Program-made: the position numbers and the translations under genes
Notes under the pieces: generated by a model
Database searches by the model: none
What the model was told of the DNA's origin: nothing
What the model saw: only the letters and a program-made list of their open reading frames with translations
Shown: positions 51,201-60,980 of the stretch, one piece after another
How positions within the stretch are numbered: the stretch's first letter is position 1
Layout: every line of letters begins with the position of its first letter
Source: Burhinus oedicnemus
Taxonomy: Eukaryota > Chordata > Aves > Charadriiformes > Burhinidae
DNA: 64,000 nt
Assembly (NCBI GenBank): GCA_008921705.1
Contig: VFFE01009164.1
Location: forward strand, 920,139-984,138
Direction of reading: 5' to 3'

Positions 51201-54200
51201 TACTGTTGTTAGCGACAGTCAAATTTGTCAAAAACAAGGTTCTTTCCATAAACATTAAGCTCCCAAAACACAGTAGATGGAGATAAAATACAGCAGATAC
51301 TCTGGGAAGAAGCCAATTAATGTAAGAGACAGGCTTCCTTTTAAGCCTTTTACAGAACAGATTTATTACTTCTCAGAGTAAACAATAATTAACATTTACA
51401 CAGCGCCTTGTCTCTTCAAAGCTATATAAAACTACTGATCATCAGTAAAGCTTTAAAAAGTAGAAGCTGAAATAGTTTCCCTGGGGCACACAGCTCATTG
51501 CAGAAATAATTCTAGCTAAATAAAGAAAAAAAAGCTCTAGTTTCAATAAAACAAGAACAAGCCTAAAAATCAAAGTGGTAACTGAACGTTAAGTAACAGG
51601 TGATTTAGATGCACAAGGTTTGATTAATTCACTGAAAAAGGATATTTTGAGAGGTAGGTCAGAGAACGTGATTCTGGCACGGATCACACAACACTACAGT
51701 ACAGTAAATTAGCAATCAAAGTTTGAAAAGTGAAGCAAAACCCTCAGAAGGCTATCTGCCATCTCATCTACTTCAGCTGAAAATGTACTGGAAGAGAGCT
51801 GCTCTTTTAGATGTCAACACTGACCTTGTTCTTACCATATACAGTAAAAGCTATATGCAAGACTGAGTGTTCCCCTTAACTTTAAACAATTACTTAAGTT
51901 GTTGTGGGGTTGGTTTTCGGTTTTTTTTCTGCTTTTAAGTCCATGCTCCATGCAAATTTTTCAAGTGTACTAAAAAAGGCAGGTTAGAGAAATTGGACTC
52001 CAGGGACTTAGCAGATAACACTTAATCCTTTCTATTAAAAACCACCTCATCTCCCTAATTCTCAAGAAGTTCCATAGACAAGCATCCATATCTGCAAGAT
52101 GTCACAGGCAAAACTCATTAAACAGGCACCATATTTTCAGTTTTGAGGAAGAAGAAAAGAGGTACACACAGAATGACTACAAGAGGCAAATTCATCCTTC
52201 CGGTAAGCTCTACTTCTCTATCTCCCATCAACTCCTGCCTTGAACATGAAGAAAAAGTGAGTTGGACTTACAAGTGTCTGATTCTGAACAGGAGGAGCCC
52301 ACTCATAAGTCACAGTATTGATGGATATGTTCTTCTTGGCTGGCACTGGATTAGTCAGTATCATTACATTGCGTTTATACATGGGAATGCCATCATTCTT
52401 CAGCTTTGCAATAAGGGTTGTGTATTTTGTATCTTCAAAGAGTTTCCCCACTTTCCGATCTTCCTCATTGCTTGTGAGGACATCATGCTCTTCCTGGCCA
52501 CATTTGCAGTTGCGGCATATTTTTCTGAAATTTAATGGAAACAGCAATGAAGTTACAGTCTCAGCTGAGAAACTACACCTCACACCAGCTGAATGCCTAG
52601 TAACAACATCACCGAGAAGCCAAAACCTTGTTTTCAGTGCTTTGATTAGGGAATATACCAGTTATTCTGCAATACGTCAAACACCTCTTGATGATATTCT
52701 TTATTTCTCCTGTTCTATTATTTACATTCTTTGCTCACAGAGATTATGATCAGATAGATATCAGTCAACTACACTAATGCATTTTGAAAATGATGCTATG
52801 TCATTCCTTCAGGTACATCTCAGTACTGATCCCATCCATACATGTCCATTATCACCCACCTACCAGATTTATTATAGGTAGTGACACCCATGAGTTAACT
52901 TACACGCATCAACATGATCCCCCCCAGAAGTCATTTATTTGAGGTTATAGTTTTTCAGGTTCTCTTTATACACTCAAAATTACACACACTATACTATTTT
53001 CTTCACATGCATTTCACTGTATGCATGATATTTGGTTATCACGGGGTTGCTATCAAGTGGAAACAAGTATTTCCTAGAAAGGAAAAAAACGCATACAGCC
53101 ACATATACAGTGTAATTGCACCAAGTTCTGCTCAAAGTTAAGCATTTAAGAGAGAAGATGAAAGAAAAGTGAAAGGCTTATATGGACAAAGCCTTTCAAA
53201 CGGCTCTGAATCGAGTCAGAGGTACTCTGGCACGTGTTGTAACAGAGAATTTTCACAGATAACATCCTTAAAAGGTAGAAGGCTTTACTTACTTAGATAG
53301 AAACGGTATTCTTTCATATACAACACATTTGAACTCCTTTGATTAAGGGCTTTTAGATAGCAATTTATTACCTTAAGCATAATTAAACAATTCACATATA
53401 ATAAACAGAACCTTGGATTAGACAAGCTAGTTTATTATTTATTAATGGCTTCCCCAGAGCTTTGGTTCAAAGCAGTCAGCCACAGTCTATGGAAGTTAGC
53501 AAAGCTGGATGTTAACTAAGAGTTCTTATTACAGACTAAGAAAACAGGTCAAGCTTCTGGATCTCTAGAGTTTAAAGAGGAATGAGTAATATTTTAACCC
53601 ATTATTTATTCTTCACATAGCAAATAGCATAAAACTACTACCTATAAAATGCTTCTCAATCCTGCCTGCCAAAACCCATTGAACTTTAACGTTATGCTGC
53701 ATCTTGCTTTCTAAAGTCTTGAAGGCAAGATACATACCTTATCTTAAGGCATCTGACAGGTACATGACAAGAACACGCCACGATTACAGCAGGCACATCA
53801 GGTGATGGGAAATGAAGGAAGAAGGAGGACCTGCATATAACCAGTCATGTGAAGTGATGCACAGCCAGCCCCAAAGATACGCACTACATACGTACACCAG
53901 TTTCTAATGTAGGGTACTGGCATTTCAGTGTGTGATGGATGCTGCCCTGGTCGTGTGATTATACAGCAACCGTAAGCTATGGTACTTTAAGTTATGAAGC
54001 CCACTCCAAATAAAAATAGCTAACTCTGCAATACAAATGAGCCACTCCATTCTAAAAAAACAAAACAAAACAAAACAACCCCACCCCACCCCCCAAAAAA
54101 AAACCCCAAACCACCAAACCTGAGCAAAATAAGAACATTAAGCAGAACAGACTCCGCTTTGCAACACATAAAAACCTAAAGAGATCAATAATTGAAGTGC

Positions 54201-57200
54201 AGGCTGTCTGACAGCTTGCACAACTTCCAATTCATATCCACAATAGGAATGACACACAGAATTTCAAAGCCGATACTTATCTGGATTCCTGGTAAACACT
54301 AAGCCCTTTGCAGTCTCCCAGCTTACCAAAACATTCAAGCATGAACTAGCATTGCCAATTAAGCCTAAATGCTGTACTATGCATTACTATTAGTGCAACA
54401 CAAAATTTTGCAAGATCTTCAGCATCAGTCTAGCTGAGTCCTTTACCTAGCTAATACTTAGACACTATTTAATACACTAATAGAGCAATTTCTATTCACT
54501 TTGCTCATCTTCTAAGGTGTGCACACGATTATACCATATTACCAATTCTCAGACATGTCTTCTTTGACATCTAATACTAGGTGACAGAATCAGACCTTAC
54601 TTTTTGCAGGTTTAGTTCATTATTACATCATGACCATCATGCAGCTATATGCCTCACAGCACACACGCAACTTGAATGCAAGCAGTAAGTTCATTTGAAC
54701 AATAGCTTACTAGATATTTCCTTCATTTTTTCAACTTAAGTCCTTAGCAATAGTAAGCCCCAGTTTTAGTCTGCAAGACTTTTGAAAGGATGTGATCTAG
54801 TAACGTTGGTGAACAAACAGACATTCTCAGGTAACCTGCACAGACTCATGCGAGTAAAGTATAGTCTTGCTGTCCAGAACTGCTCTGCTTGCAAAACAAA
54901 ACTCAGTGAGAACAATTCATATTGTCGTACTGCCTATGTGGTCACAACAGCAGCGTGACGGTTTGTGTAGCTCTCCTCACCCTGTACATCACCCAGCTAC
55001 AGTGAAGCAGCATCGACAGCCTGTAGAGACCAGAGCCATCCCCAACAAGCTGTGGTGGAACTCTTCCCATGAGACTTTCACCTGTGCTGGAAAAGCCACA
55101 AGGGCACCTTTATTTTTGCTCAGCTATGTCATGAAATTGTGTATTTATTTTCTAGTAGTAGTCTCTCAGAATGCAGAACAGAACAGCTGTTTCTGTTTCT
55201 AACTAGCAGACCCCCCCCGACTCACTTGCTTTTATCATCCTCGGTCCCACCTTGAAGGCTTAACGTGTTTCATTTCAGTATCCGTGAGAGATTTTCTGTT
55301 GTCCCGATAAACAGATGAACAGACACTTGCAAAGAAGTGAAAGCATACAACTTGTCCTCAGGTCCCTCCTGGGTCCCACTGTGAAAACTGGCATAGAACT
55401 AGTGTGCTGGAGACTTGGATTGATAAGAATGAGATACTCACTTATCTCCCTCCACCCCAGCTTTACTAAGAATCTGACTGTGTACCTTTCAGTCTAATGT
55501 CACCTCTGGGCTCTTTCAAGATTAAGTGAATGACTCTTTGCCTTCATGGAGTTTGCAAGAAGTTGTTACAGGGCCTATGTTACAAATTTACAAGTGTAGT
55601 GGCCCTGGCATTAGACCTTGCGCTAATTAAGTCTCCCAATGCAGCACAAAACAATCCGGAAAGAATGAGGAGAATGCTGACTCACAACTGATGTCGGCAT
55701 ATCTCTGTGAGTCGCAGGAAAATCCCTGCGGCTGTTGCCATTTCCCCGGCTCCCCAAGGCTCCCCTGGATCTCAGCCACAAAGATGTCTGTACACTGCTA
55801 ACAGCCAAAGAAAGGTTTCCTGTCCTGATTTATAAACCCTTTTCTTGAATAATTTCCAGTCCTAAAAGATATCCAGTCGACTCTTCCTGCAGAGTACTGT
55901 TTACAATTTAGCCGTACCTTCTTCCACTAAGTTGCCACATCAGAGTCCTGTTCATTAGTCACTGTCCCTTCTGCAGAAGGGATACGGCCAATTACTTCTA
56001 CTTAGAATAGATCAGCTGGTCATTTCTTTGACTAACGGTACAGCTGTCTTACTGAAGCAACCCCAGCTCATTATCTCAAACTTACACTTCAGAAGTCTAT
56101 CTGATAACTGATGCCTAATTTTTATTTTTGGTGTTAAAGCAAACACCTCACATGTGCCAGGAAAACCAGTTGCTATTATACACACACAGAGACATACACA
56201 AACACATGTACTGACTTAAGTTTATCTCCTTTGGCTCTATCAAGAAGACGGACAGCGAGAATTTCTTGTTCTCTCTATCTGCACTGTCAAAAAGATTCTC
56301 CTTTCATTTGAGGACATTCAAGCAAGATCCCTGCTGAAGGAGGTATTAGGGACTCCTCCTTACATGTTCACAGCTCTCAGGACCTCAGCAAAGGAGAGAA
56401 ATGTTCCTCCAGCCAAATCTCAGCAGTTTGCGAAGCTCTTACCATTCAAAACACGGAAGATAGGGAAGAAGCTTCAAAATTCGTGGAATTAGAAGCTGCG
56501 TATCGCTGTAGAAGACAGATCTAGTAGATTGTGTCTTGCTTCCAGGTCTTGGGTGGGTAGGAAGAGGAAGAAGGAAGGTAAACAGATTCCACCCTCTCTC
56601 CCAAGCTGGTGAATTCCTGTGTCCTCAACGTCTACTGACAGCAAGGATCAAAGACTTCCAGTTCCTTCTCCAAAACCAAATGTCAACCATCCTCCTGCTT
56701 TTCTACGTTTTGGTGTATGGAGAGGGAAAAATAATTTGGATCATGACCCTTCCTACATTAGCTTTGCAGTGGCTTCTAGTGACAGGAGGTGGCAGCTGCA
56801 AGCAGAGAGAAGCCCTCAACAAATACCTGGCAAGTTCTGAGGCTTGTGTCCTCCAAGCAGAAAGGCTAACCTCTTCCTACGATTCCTTCTGTTACATTTT
56901 CTTACTATTAATGCAGCTATAGTAATTGCAAATGCTTTGAACTGTGCCTTGGTACTTGCCTATCAGCTGTAGTATCAGAAGATGTTAAAGCTAACTTAAA
57001 GCTCTCCCTGCCTTCCAAGGATTGTATCTATACAGAGAAGCCAGATGCTGAAAACAGTTGTTCACAAGCTTAAGATTCTTGTCTCCAGAAGCTTTTTAAT
57101 ACCTTGGCAAGCCGCACAAGAGACAATTACCACTTTCCGGTATATACATGACCAAGATAAATCAGAACCTTCCCTCCCGCTTTTAGCAACTTCTGACTCC

Positions 57201-60200
57201 TGTCCCAGACCTCCCTCTAGTGGGAAACACATTCCCAAACAGCAAACATTTATCCGACTGGCAGTCTCTTACAGCCAGCCTGCCCTGCTGATTTTGCATG
57301 GGCAGTTTTGCAGTCTGAAAGAAATCTAACACTTGCACTGAGGAGACCCTGCCCACCGCTGCTGCTCCACTTGGATGGAAGCATGATTCTGAGGACAATT
57401 TTAAAAGCAAGAGCTATTAACACGCTAAGATAAAGCAGGCAATTGTTCATTGTTCAGCCACCGTTACAGACCGTGGCTCTCATTGTATTCATTTCGTGTT
57501 CAGCTCGCAACACTGAGGCTTTCAGAACTTCAAAATTGAGGAACAAATTTTACTAAGGGCTTTGTTTACCACCATTTCTATATTAGCCTAAATTAACAGT
57601 TCTTCACGTATATAACCATCCCACTGTGCTAAGAATTATAGCACAAAGTGCTGAAAGAGCAGTTGCCACCTCAGAAGAGGTATTTGCCAAACGCTGCCAG
57701 TATAGAGAAGAACAGCGTAGCAACTCTGTGTAAAACCCTGCTACTACATAGGTATGGCCTGGATTTTTTCACCCACTTTCCAATCTGACTCCCCAAAGGC
57801 AAAATTGAGGCTCTTTTGTACAGAAATATGGAAAGAAATCACATCTTAGCTCTTTGAGGTACATCGGAGTTTTCATGTATCAGATGGCCAAGACTTACAC
57901 GATCTGCTGAAGCTCTTCAGCTCCACCCAGGAGAGGGCAGTGTCACCCTTACACAGACCACAGCAAGGACTGGTGCCTGCAAACGCAACTGCTGCCTCAC
58001 TTACTGTACTGGATCTGGCTCCTACGGAGGTAACTTTCTTCATAGTGCCTGTATGGTGCTGCATGTCGGATCTGTGGCTAAAACAGCGCTGATAGCACTT
58101 GCCATTGCTGAGCACTTCTGGCACGGCGTCAAGGCGTCCTCTTTTTTGGACTCTGCCCCCACCTCAACAAGTAAGCTGGGGGTGGGCAAGAAGCTGGGAG
58201 GGGGCACACCTGATGCAAACTGGCCAGAGGGATACTCCATACTATATAATGTCATGTTCAGCAATAAGACAGGGGTAGAGGATGAAGGCGGCAGCGTTTC
58301 CGACTTCCAAAGCGGACACTGCTTGGAGACTGGCTTGGCATTGGTCTGCTGGTAGGTGGTGGTGAGTGATAGCCTTTGCATCACTTGCTCCACCCCCCAC
58401 CCCACCTTCCTTCTCCTATTAAACTGACTTTATTTTTGACCCATGAGTTTTCTCAATTTTGTTCTTCCTTTTCGCTCCACCACCCTGCTGTGAGGGGACA
58501 GGGAGTGAGCAGCTGTGTGGGTGCTCGGCTGCTGGCTGGGGTCAACCCACCACAGTTGTTCTTCCCCCCTTTCTCTACCTACAATCCCTACTTCAACACC
58601 TATCTTTTACAGATGAGTAATAGTGAAATTGAACTGATTTCAATCATTCATGTCATACATACCATATTCTGCCCACTTGTGCTACAGTTTGCTTCTACTT
58701 AAAATAGAGTTTCAGATTTTAAGGCTAACATGACTAGGTGAACAAGTATTTGGGGCCCATCCCTTTCTGTTCAAGCGGTGGACTCCCAAAAATCTCATGC
58801 AAAGCATATTAATATATTTTTCCTTTGAAAACTGTTTACACAAAACTGATTTTCAGACTTCAGATTCACACCTTTACTGTCTCCAGTAGCAGCTCTGCTG
58901 GAGAAATAGCTATTTTCTAACCCATTCTTGAATTGCCTCAATGGCTAACTTTTCAACTGTTTCAGAGGTATGTGCCACATTTGCCTGACACCTAGATGAT
59001 GTTTCTCAGACTACTTCCAGCCACCTTATTTACCTGGTCTATCCTATATAGACTCAATTTCCAAACTATATCTTAATCTTAACTAGATAGCCTTATAATA
59101 ATAATAAATAATCTTAACTAAATCATCTTCTTAACTTGCTCTTTAATCCACATCTCTTGCTTTCTAGGAGAGACAGTGCTCTGACAAGCTATGTATTCAG
59201 GACCTGGCACAATGAGCCCTAACCACAGGAGCATAGTGAAGCGTGTATAAAGAAAAACACACACAAAAACCTCCAAATACACACACAGAAGGAGACACAT
59301 TCTAACTTGGTAATCATATTTTTAGGCTTTTTATTTCTTTTTATCCCAAATTCTTCCCTGTTAAAGAACAAGCTAGGAATTCCAAGGTCTAACAATGGGA
59401 ACTGAGAAAAAGAGGACAAAAAAGAAGAGTTGAGAAAAAAAATTAACTGGACTAACCTTTCTTTTTTTTCCTCCCCTACTTGTGATTTCCCCACCTATCA
59501 CACTGACTATGAACAAAGAGCTTTCTCAAGTAGGAATTGGCATAATTTCTCATCTAACCACGAATAAACAACACTACTCCTCCAAATTTTTTTATTCTGT
59601 TTTAATGAATTACCTACACACCTTAACTTGTGTTCTAATTTATTTTAGTACCTCAACACAAGTCACCTCAGTGACTGTGTATTGAAAAAGCATCTTTTCA
59701 TAAATTAATAATTTCTTTTACGTTTATATGATCACGTTTATTCATTAGTGCATTACCACTTCTTGCTCCATGTCATTATTTGTAAGTTGTTCCTACAGCT
59801 ACATATTACAGATATGTAACAAAGAAGCTATATCCTCATCAACTTATGCAAGGTTTTGCTGTGGTCTGTTCGGTTCTTTTCTAAACTGAGTCTCAGCTGC
59901 AGTCAGCTACTTGGGCAAAGAAGTTAAATCTCCTAGGCCTTATCTGCACCTGATGCCACTATGGCTAGTATATAAACACTACCTTAAAAAAACCCACAAA
60001 ATAAAACCCTACTGCAGATACAGTTATGACTGTAGCTAAATAGGATTGGTGAAATGTAATTGTTTTCATTGCTAGCGCGTGCTAGTGCTACCAACAATTA
60101 TTTATTTTTACGTCCTTTCAAGGCTGTTCCCTTTGAGAGAGATTTTTTTTTTAAGAAAATCAGAATTGCTAAGCTACATCTTAAAGTACACTCAGTATAA

Positions 60201-60980
60201 TCAGTGAACTGGGCTAGCTAGATACATAAATTAATATACATATACACATCTTGTTTCAGTAAAACACGAAGGGCCTTAATGGAATACAAAGCTTCTGCAG
60301 AAGCAATGGCATAGACCACAGCATAGACTATTTATTGCTACTATCATCAACTCTTACTGGTTTAGGAACAGTGCATTATCCGAGGCCAAGTACTATCTAA
60401 CTTACTTGAATTATGACACCTCTTCCCACCCTAAGTCATTTGTAGATGTATACAAAGTTTCAACATCTTTTCAACATAGATAAGATAATTTTACTTAAAA
60501 TCTCAGATCAAAGCTTATGTATTTGGTCAGGAGCCGAGAAAGCATTTTATTACTGAGATAAAGCACACTTCTTCCCTGTCATCTCTCTTACTGTAGGGAT
60601 AGAGATGTTTTTACAAACCTACTTCAACTGTTTATTAAGCTAAAGCAAACGCTTCAGTAGAAGTACTACCATTGACTTCAGTGCAAATGAAATGTATGCT
60701 CATAAGTGATTACATACTTAAACTGTTGTAATGCAGCTGAGAAACCCTGGCCCTGAACCTAGACACAGCTTCTTTAAAGCATCTGAACAGTTTAATTGAA
60801 AGAGAGAACAAAAGCTCTTACTTACACACTTGCATACATGTGTTAAGATCTGCAGTGCCGAGTCACAGCTTAAGAGACATCTGGTGTCACTTACCTCCAG
60901 AAATGAAGCTCAAATCCTTCGCACTTATCCTTGCATTTTAAGCAGGGGGCACCAAATCCTTGCTCGTGGCCCAAGCCCAT
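45071..60980 (-). CDS. TES: Testin (PET and triple-LIM protein), six coding exons visible, 5' exon missing
   Basis: Joined exons: 60980-60895, 52524-52272, 51115-50780, 47406-47191, 46625-46467, 45262-45071. They total 1242 nt including TAA, or 413 residues from the Met opening the first visible exon. Order of parts, counted from that Met: Cys-rich N-terminus (about 13-37), PET domain (about 83-190), linker, LIM1 (about 227-290), LIM2 (about 295-350), LIM3 (352-413). Every intron is GT-AG; the first visible one is phase 2, the others phase 0. The protein is recognisably collinear with vertebrate testin. The mammalian protein is 421 residues, with nine residues ahead of this Met, so the full-length start codon is probably upstream of the window. 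Known role of the family: a cytoplasmic scaffold at focal adhesions, cell contacts and actin fibres that binds zyxin and Ena/VASP-type partners through its LIM region; a candidate tumour suppressor in mammals. No frameshift or internal stop is seen, so the gene looks functional. Confidence 0.97.
45263..46466 (-). other. TES: TES intron between LIM2 and LIM3 exons
   Basis: 1.2 kb, GTAAGATC to aaacag, phase 0. Unique AT-rich sequence. No repeat, exon or RNA gene recognised. Confidence 0.85.
46467..46625 (-). CDS. TES: TES coding exon, LIM domain 2
   Basis: 159 nt, 53 residues, phase 0. The acceptor (ttatag) is followed by CTA ATA TTC AGC AAT GAG, giving [10 protein letters not shown]. The exon completes LIM2: [11 protein letters not shown] holds the central zinc ligands and C-KP-C lies near the end. 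It ends KNHAA with the donor GTAAGATC. FDCDC has a second cysteine where mammals, as I recall, have Ser. LIM2 links LIM1 with the Mena-binding LIM3 in the mammalian protein. Confidence 0.96.
46626..47190 (-). other. TES: TES intron between LIM1 and LIM2 exons
   Basis: 565 nt, GTAGGA to ttatag, phase 0. It contains a GC-rich inverted repeat with a CTCF-like core at 46887-46902. Nothing else is seen. Confidence 0.85.
46887..46902 (-). promoter_or_regulatory. GC inverted repeat with weak CTCF-like core
   Basis: GCGCTCCCCCTAGCGC: a 5-bp inverted repeat around CCCCCT. The minus strand reads GCTAGGGGGAGC, fitting 11 of 14 positions of the CTCF core. Stands out in AT-rich intron sequence. Confidence 0.25.
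47191..47406 (-). CDS. TES: TES coding exon, LIM domain 1
   Basis: 216 nt, 72 residues, phase 0. The acceptor is ttccag. It encodes LIM1 nearly whole: the first zinc finger uses C-YR-C and H-PA-C, the second C-CT-C-type residues and C-GR-H. It then runs into the first pair of LIM2 (C-AG-C) and ends at CDE with a GTAGGA donor. LIM1 of testin is one of the modules used in binding zyxin-type and actin-regulating partners. One difference I recall from the mammalian sequence is an extra cysteine in FVCCTC, where mammals have Ser; it is not an obvious zinc ligand. Confidence 0.97.
47407..50779 (-). other. TES: TES intron between linker and LIM1 exons
   Basis: 3.4 kb, GTAAGTA to ttccag, phase 0. 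It includes a TG dinucleotide tract followed by T-rich sequence (48264-48329 on the plus strand). Otherwise it is unique AT-rich sequence with no recognised gene. Confidence 0.85.
48264..48329 (+). repeat. TG microsatellite with T-rich flank
   Basis: A run of about ten TG units (48264-48284), interrupted by ATC, then T/G-rich sequence with T-runs to 48329. It lies in the TES intron before the LIM1 exon. Confidence 0.9.
50780..51115 (-). CDS. TES: TES coding exon, PET domain and linker
   Basis: 336 nt, phase 0 at both ends. The acceptor (ttcag) is followed by GCT AGG CAG TAT ATG, giving [20 protein letters not shown]. The first half completes the PET domain, including [20 protein letters not shown] and a helical stretch around [13 protein letters not shown]. 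The second half is a low-complexity polar linker (many T, N, G, E) that leads to LIM1. The linker is the least conserved part of testin between species, as expected for a flexible hinge, while the AVGAMEDKS motif near its end is familiar from mammals. The donor is TAT|GTAAGTA. Confidence 0.97.
51116..52271 (-). other. TES: TES intron inside the PET-coding region
   Basis: 1.16 kb, GTAAGTCC to ttcag, phase 0. It carries a MIR-like fragment near 51375-51500. Nothing else is recognised. Confidence 0.85.
51375..51500 (+). repeat. Amniote MIR-like fragment in a TES intron
   Basis: AATTAACATTTACACAGCGC and CTTGTCTCTTCAAAGCTATA resemble the 'cagcgcctttcatccaaaggatctcaaagc' part of amniote MIR elements. 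A later CTGGGGCACACAGCTCATTG fits the 'gtcacacagc' part. Confidence 0.5.
52272..52524 (-). CDS. TES: TES coding exon, Cys-rich region end and start of PET domain
   Basis: 253 nt. The acceptor ends in tttcag and the first base completes the Arg codon split by the preceding intron (AG|A). The exon then encodes 84 residues starting [16 protein letters not shown], completing the cysteine-rich N-terminus (C32, C35, C37 from the exon-2 Met). It continues through the conserved stretch containing [16 protein letters not shown] and into the PET domain, with the typical TVTYEWAPP. It ends QNQTL with the donor GTAAGTCC. PET domains are protein-interaction modules; in testin this half of the molecule can bind the LIM half and gives closed or open conformations. 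The opposite strand is open by chance for more than 100 codons (52143-52749); this is a shadow, not a gene. Confidence 0.97.
54054..54120 (+). repeat. AAAAC-type and C/A-rich low-complexity tract
   Basis: A7, four AAAAC-like units, then CCCCACCCCACC-type sequence and another A9/CCCC section. It lies in the first visible TES intron. It reads as slippage-prone simple sequence. Confidence 0.9.
57210..57223 (-). promoter_or_regulatory. CTCF-like core motif
   Basis: On the minus strand CCACTAGAGGGAGG fits the core CCASYAGRGGGCRS at 13 of 14 positions. It lies in a TES intron. Confidence 0.45.
57927..57940 (+). promoter_or_regulatory. CTCF-like core motif
   Basis: CCAGGAGAGGGCAG fits CCASYAGRGGGCRS at 13 of 14 positions, on the plus strand, about 0.7 kb from the opposite-facing motif at 57210 and just left of the solo LTR. 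Confidence 0.45.
58050..58554 (+). mobile_element. Solo LTR of an avian endogenous retrovirus, inside a TES intron
   Basis: The stretch from about 58077 (aacagcgctgatagcac) through the AAGCTGGGAGGGG-like segment, the TATATAAT near 58243, an ATTAAA at 58418-58423, the CATGAGTTTTCTCA block and the GC-rich end (CTGGGGTCAACCCACCACA, ending 58554) matches, from memory, the layout of a common family of bird ERV LTRs. The 3' end is clear; the 5' end is not and could lie up to about 100 bp further left. No gag, pol or env sequence is attached, so it looks like a recombined solo LTR. Orientation is plus, opposite to TES. I am not sure whether it is class II or class III. Confidence 0.75.
60895..60980 (-). 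CDS. TES: TES coding exon (second exon of the full-length transcript), Cys-rich N-terminus
   Basis: 86 nt, read on the minus strand. The acceptor (cacag) is followed directly by ATG, so the exon opens exactly on a methionine codon. It encodes [20 protein letters not shown] and then eight more residues ending in HFW, plus two bases (AG) of a split Arg codon. The donor is GTAAGTG. The Cys residues at 13, 16 and 20 begin the N-terminal cysteine-rich region. In the full-length mRNA this Met is internal, preceded by about nine codons from an exon I cannot find. In mammals a shorter isoform is known that begins at the equivalent Met, so it could also be a real start here. Identity is very secure; its use as an initiator is inference. 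Confidence 0.95.

Larger units (their letters stand above)
52525..60894 (-). other. TES: TES intron between the first two visible coding exons
   Basis: 8.4 kb, GTAAGTG to tttcag, phase 2. It holds a C/A-rich low-complexity tract (54054-54120), two CTCF-like motifs (57210-57223 and 57927-57940) and a solo ERV LTR (about 58050-58554). The other sequence is unique and AT-leaning. I see no other exon or RNA gene in it. Confidence 0.85.

Noticed and set aside
52143..52749. 130- and 143-codon plus-strand frames
   Set aside because: They lie antisense to the conserved TES exon at 52272-52524, so they are shadows of a real exon.
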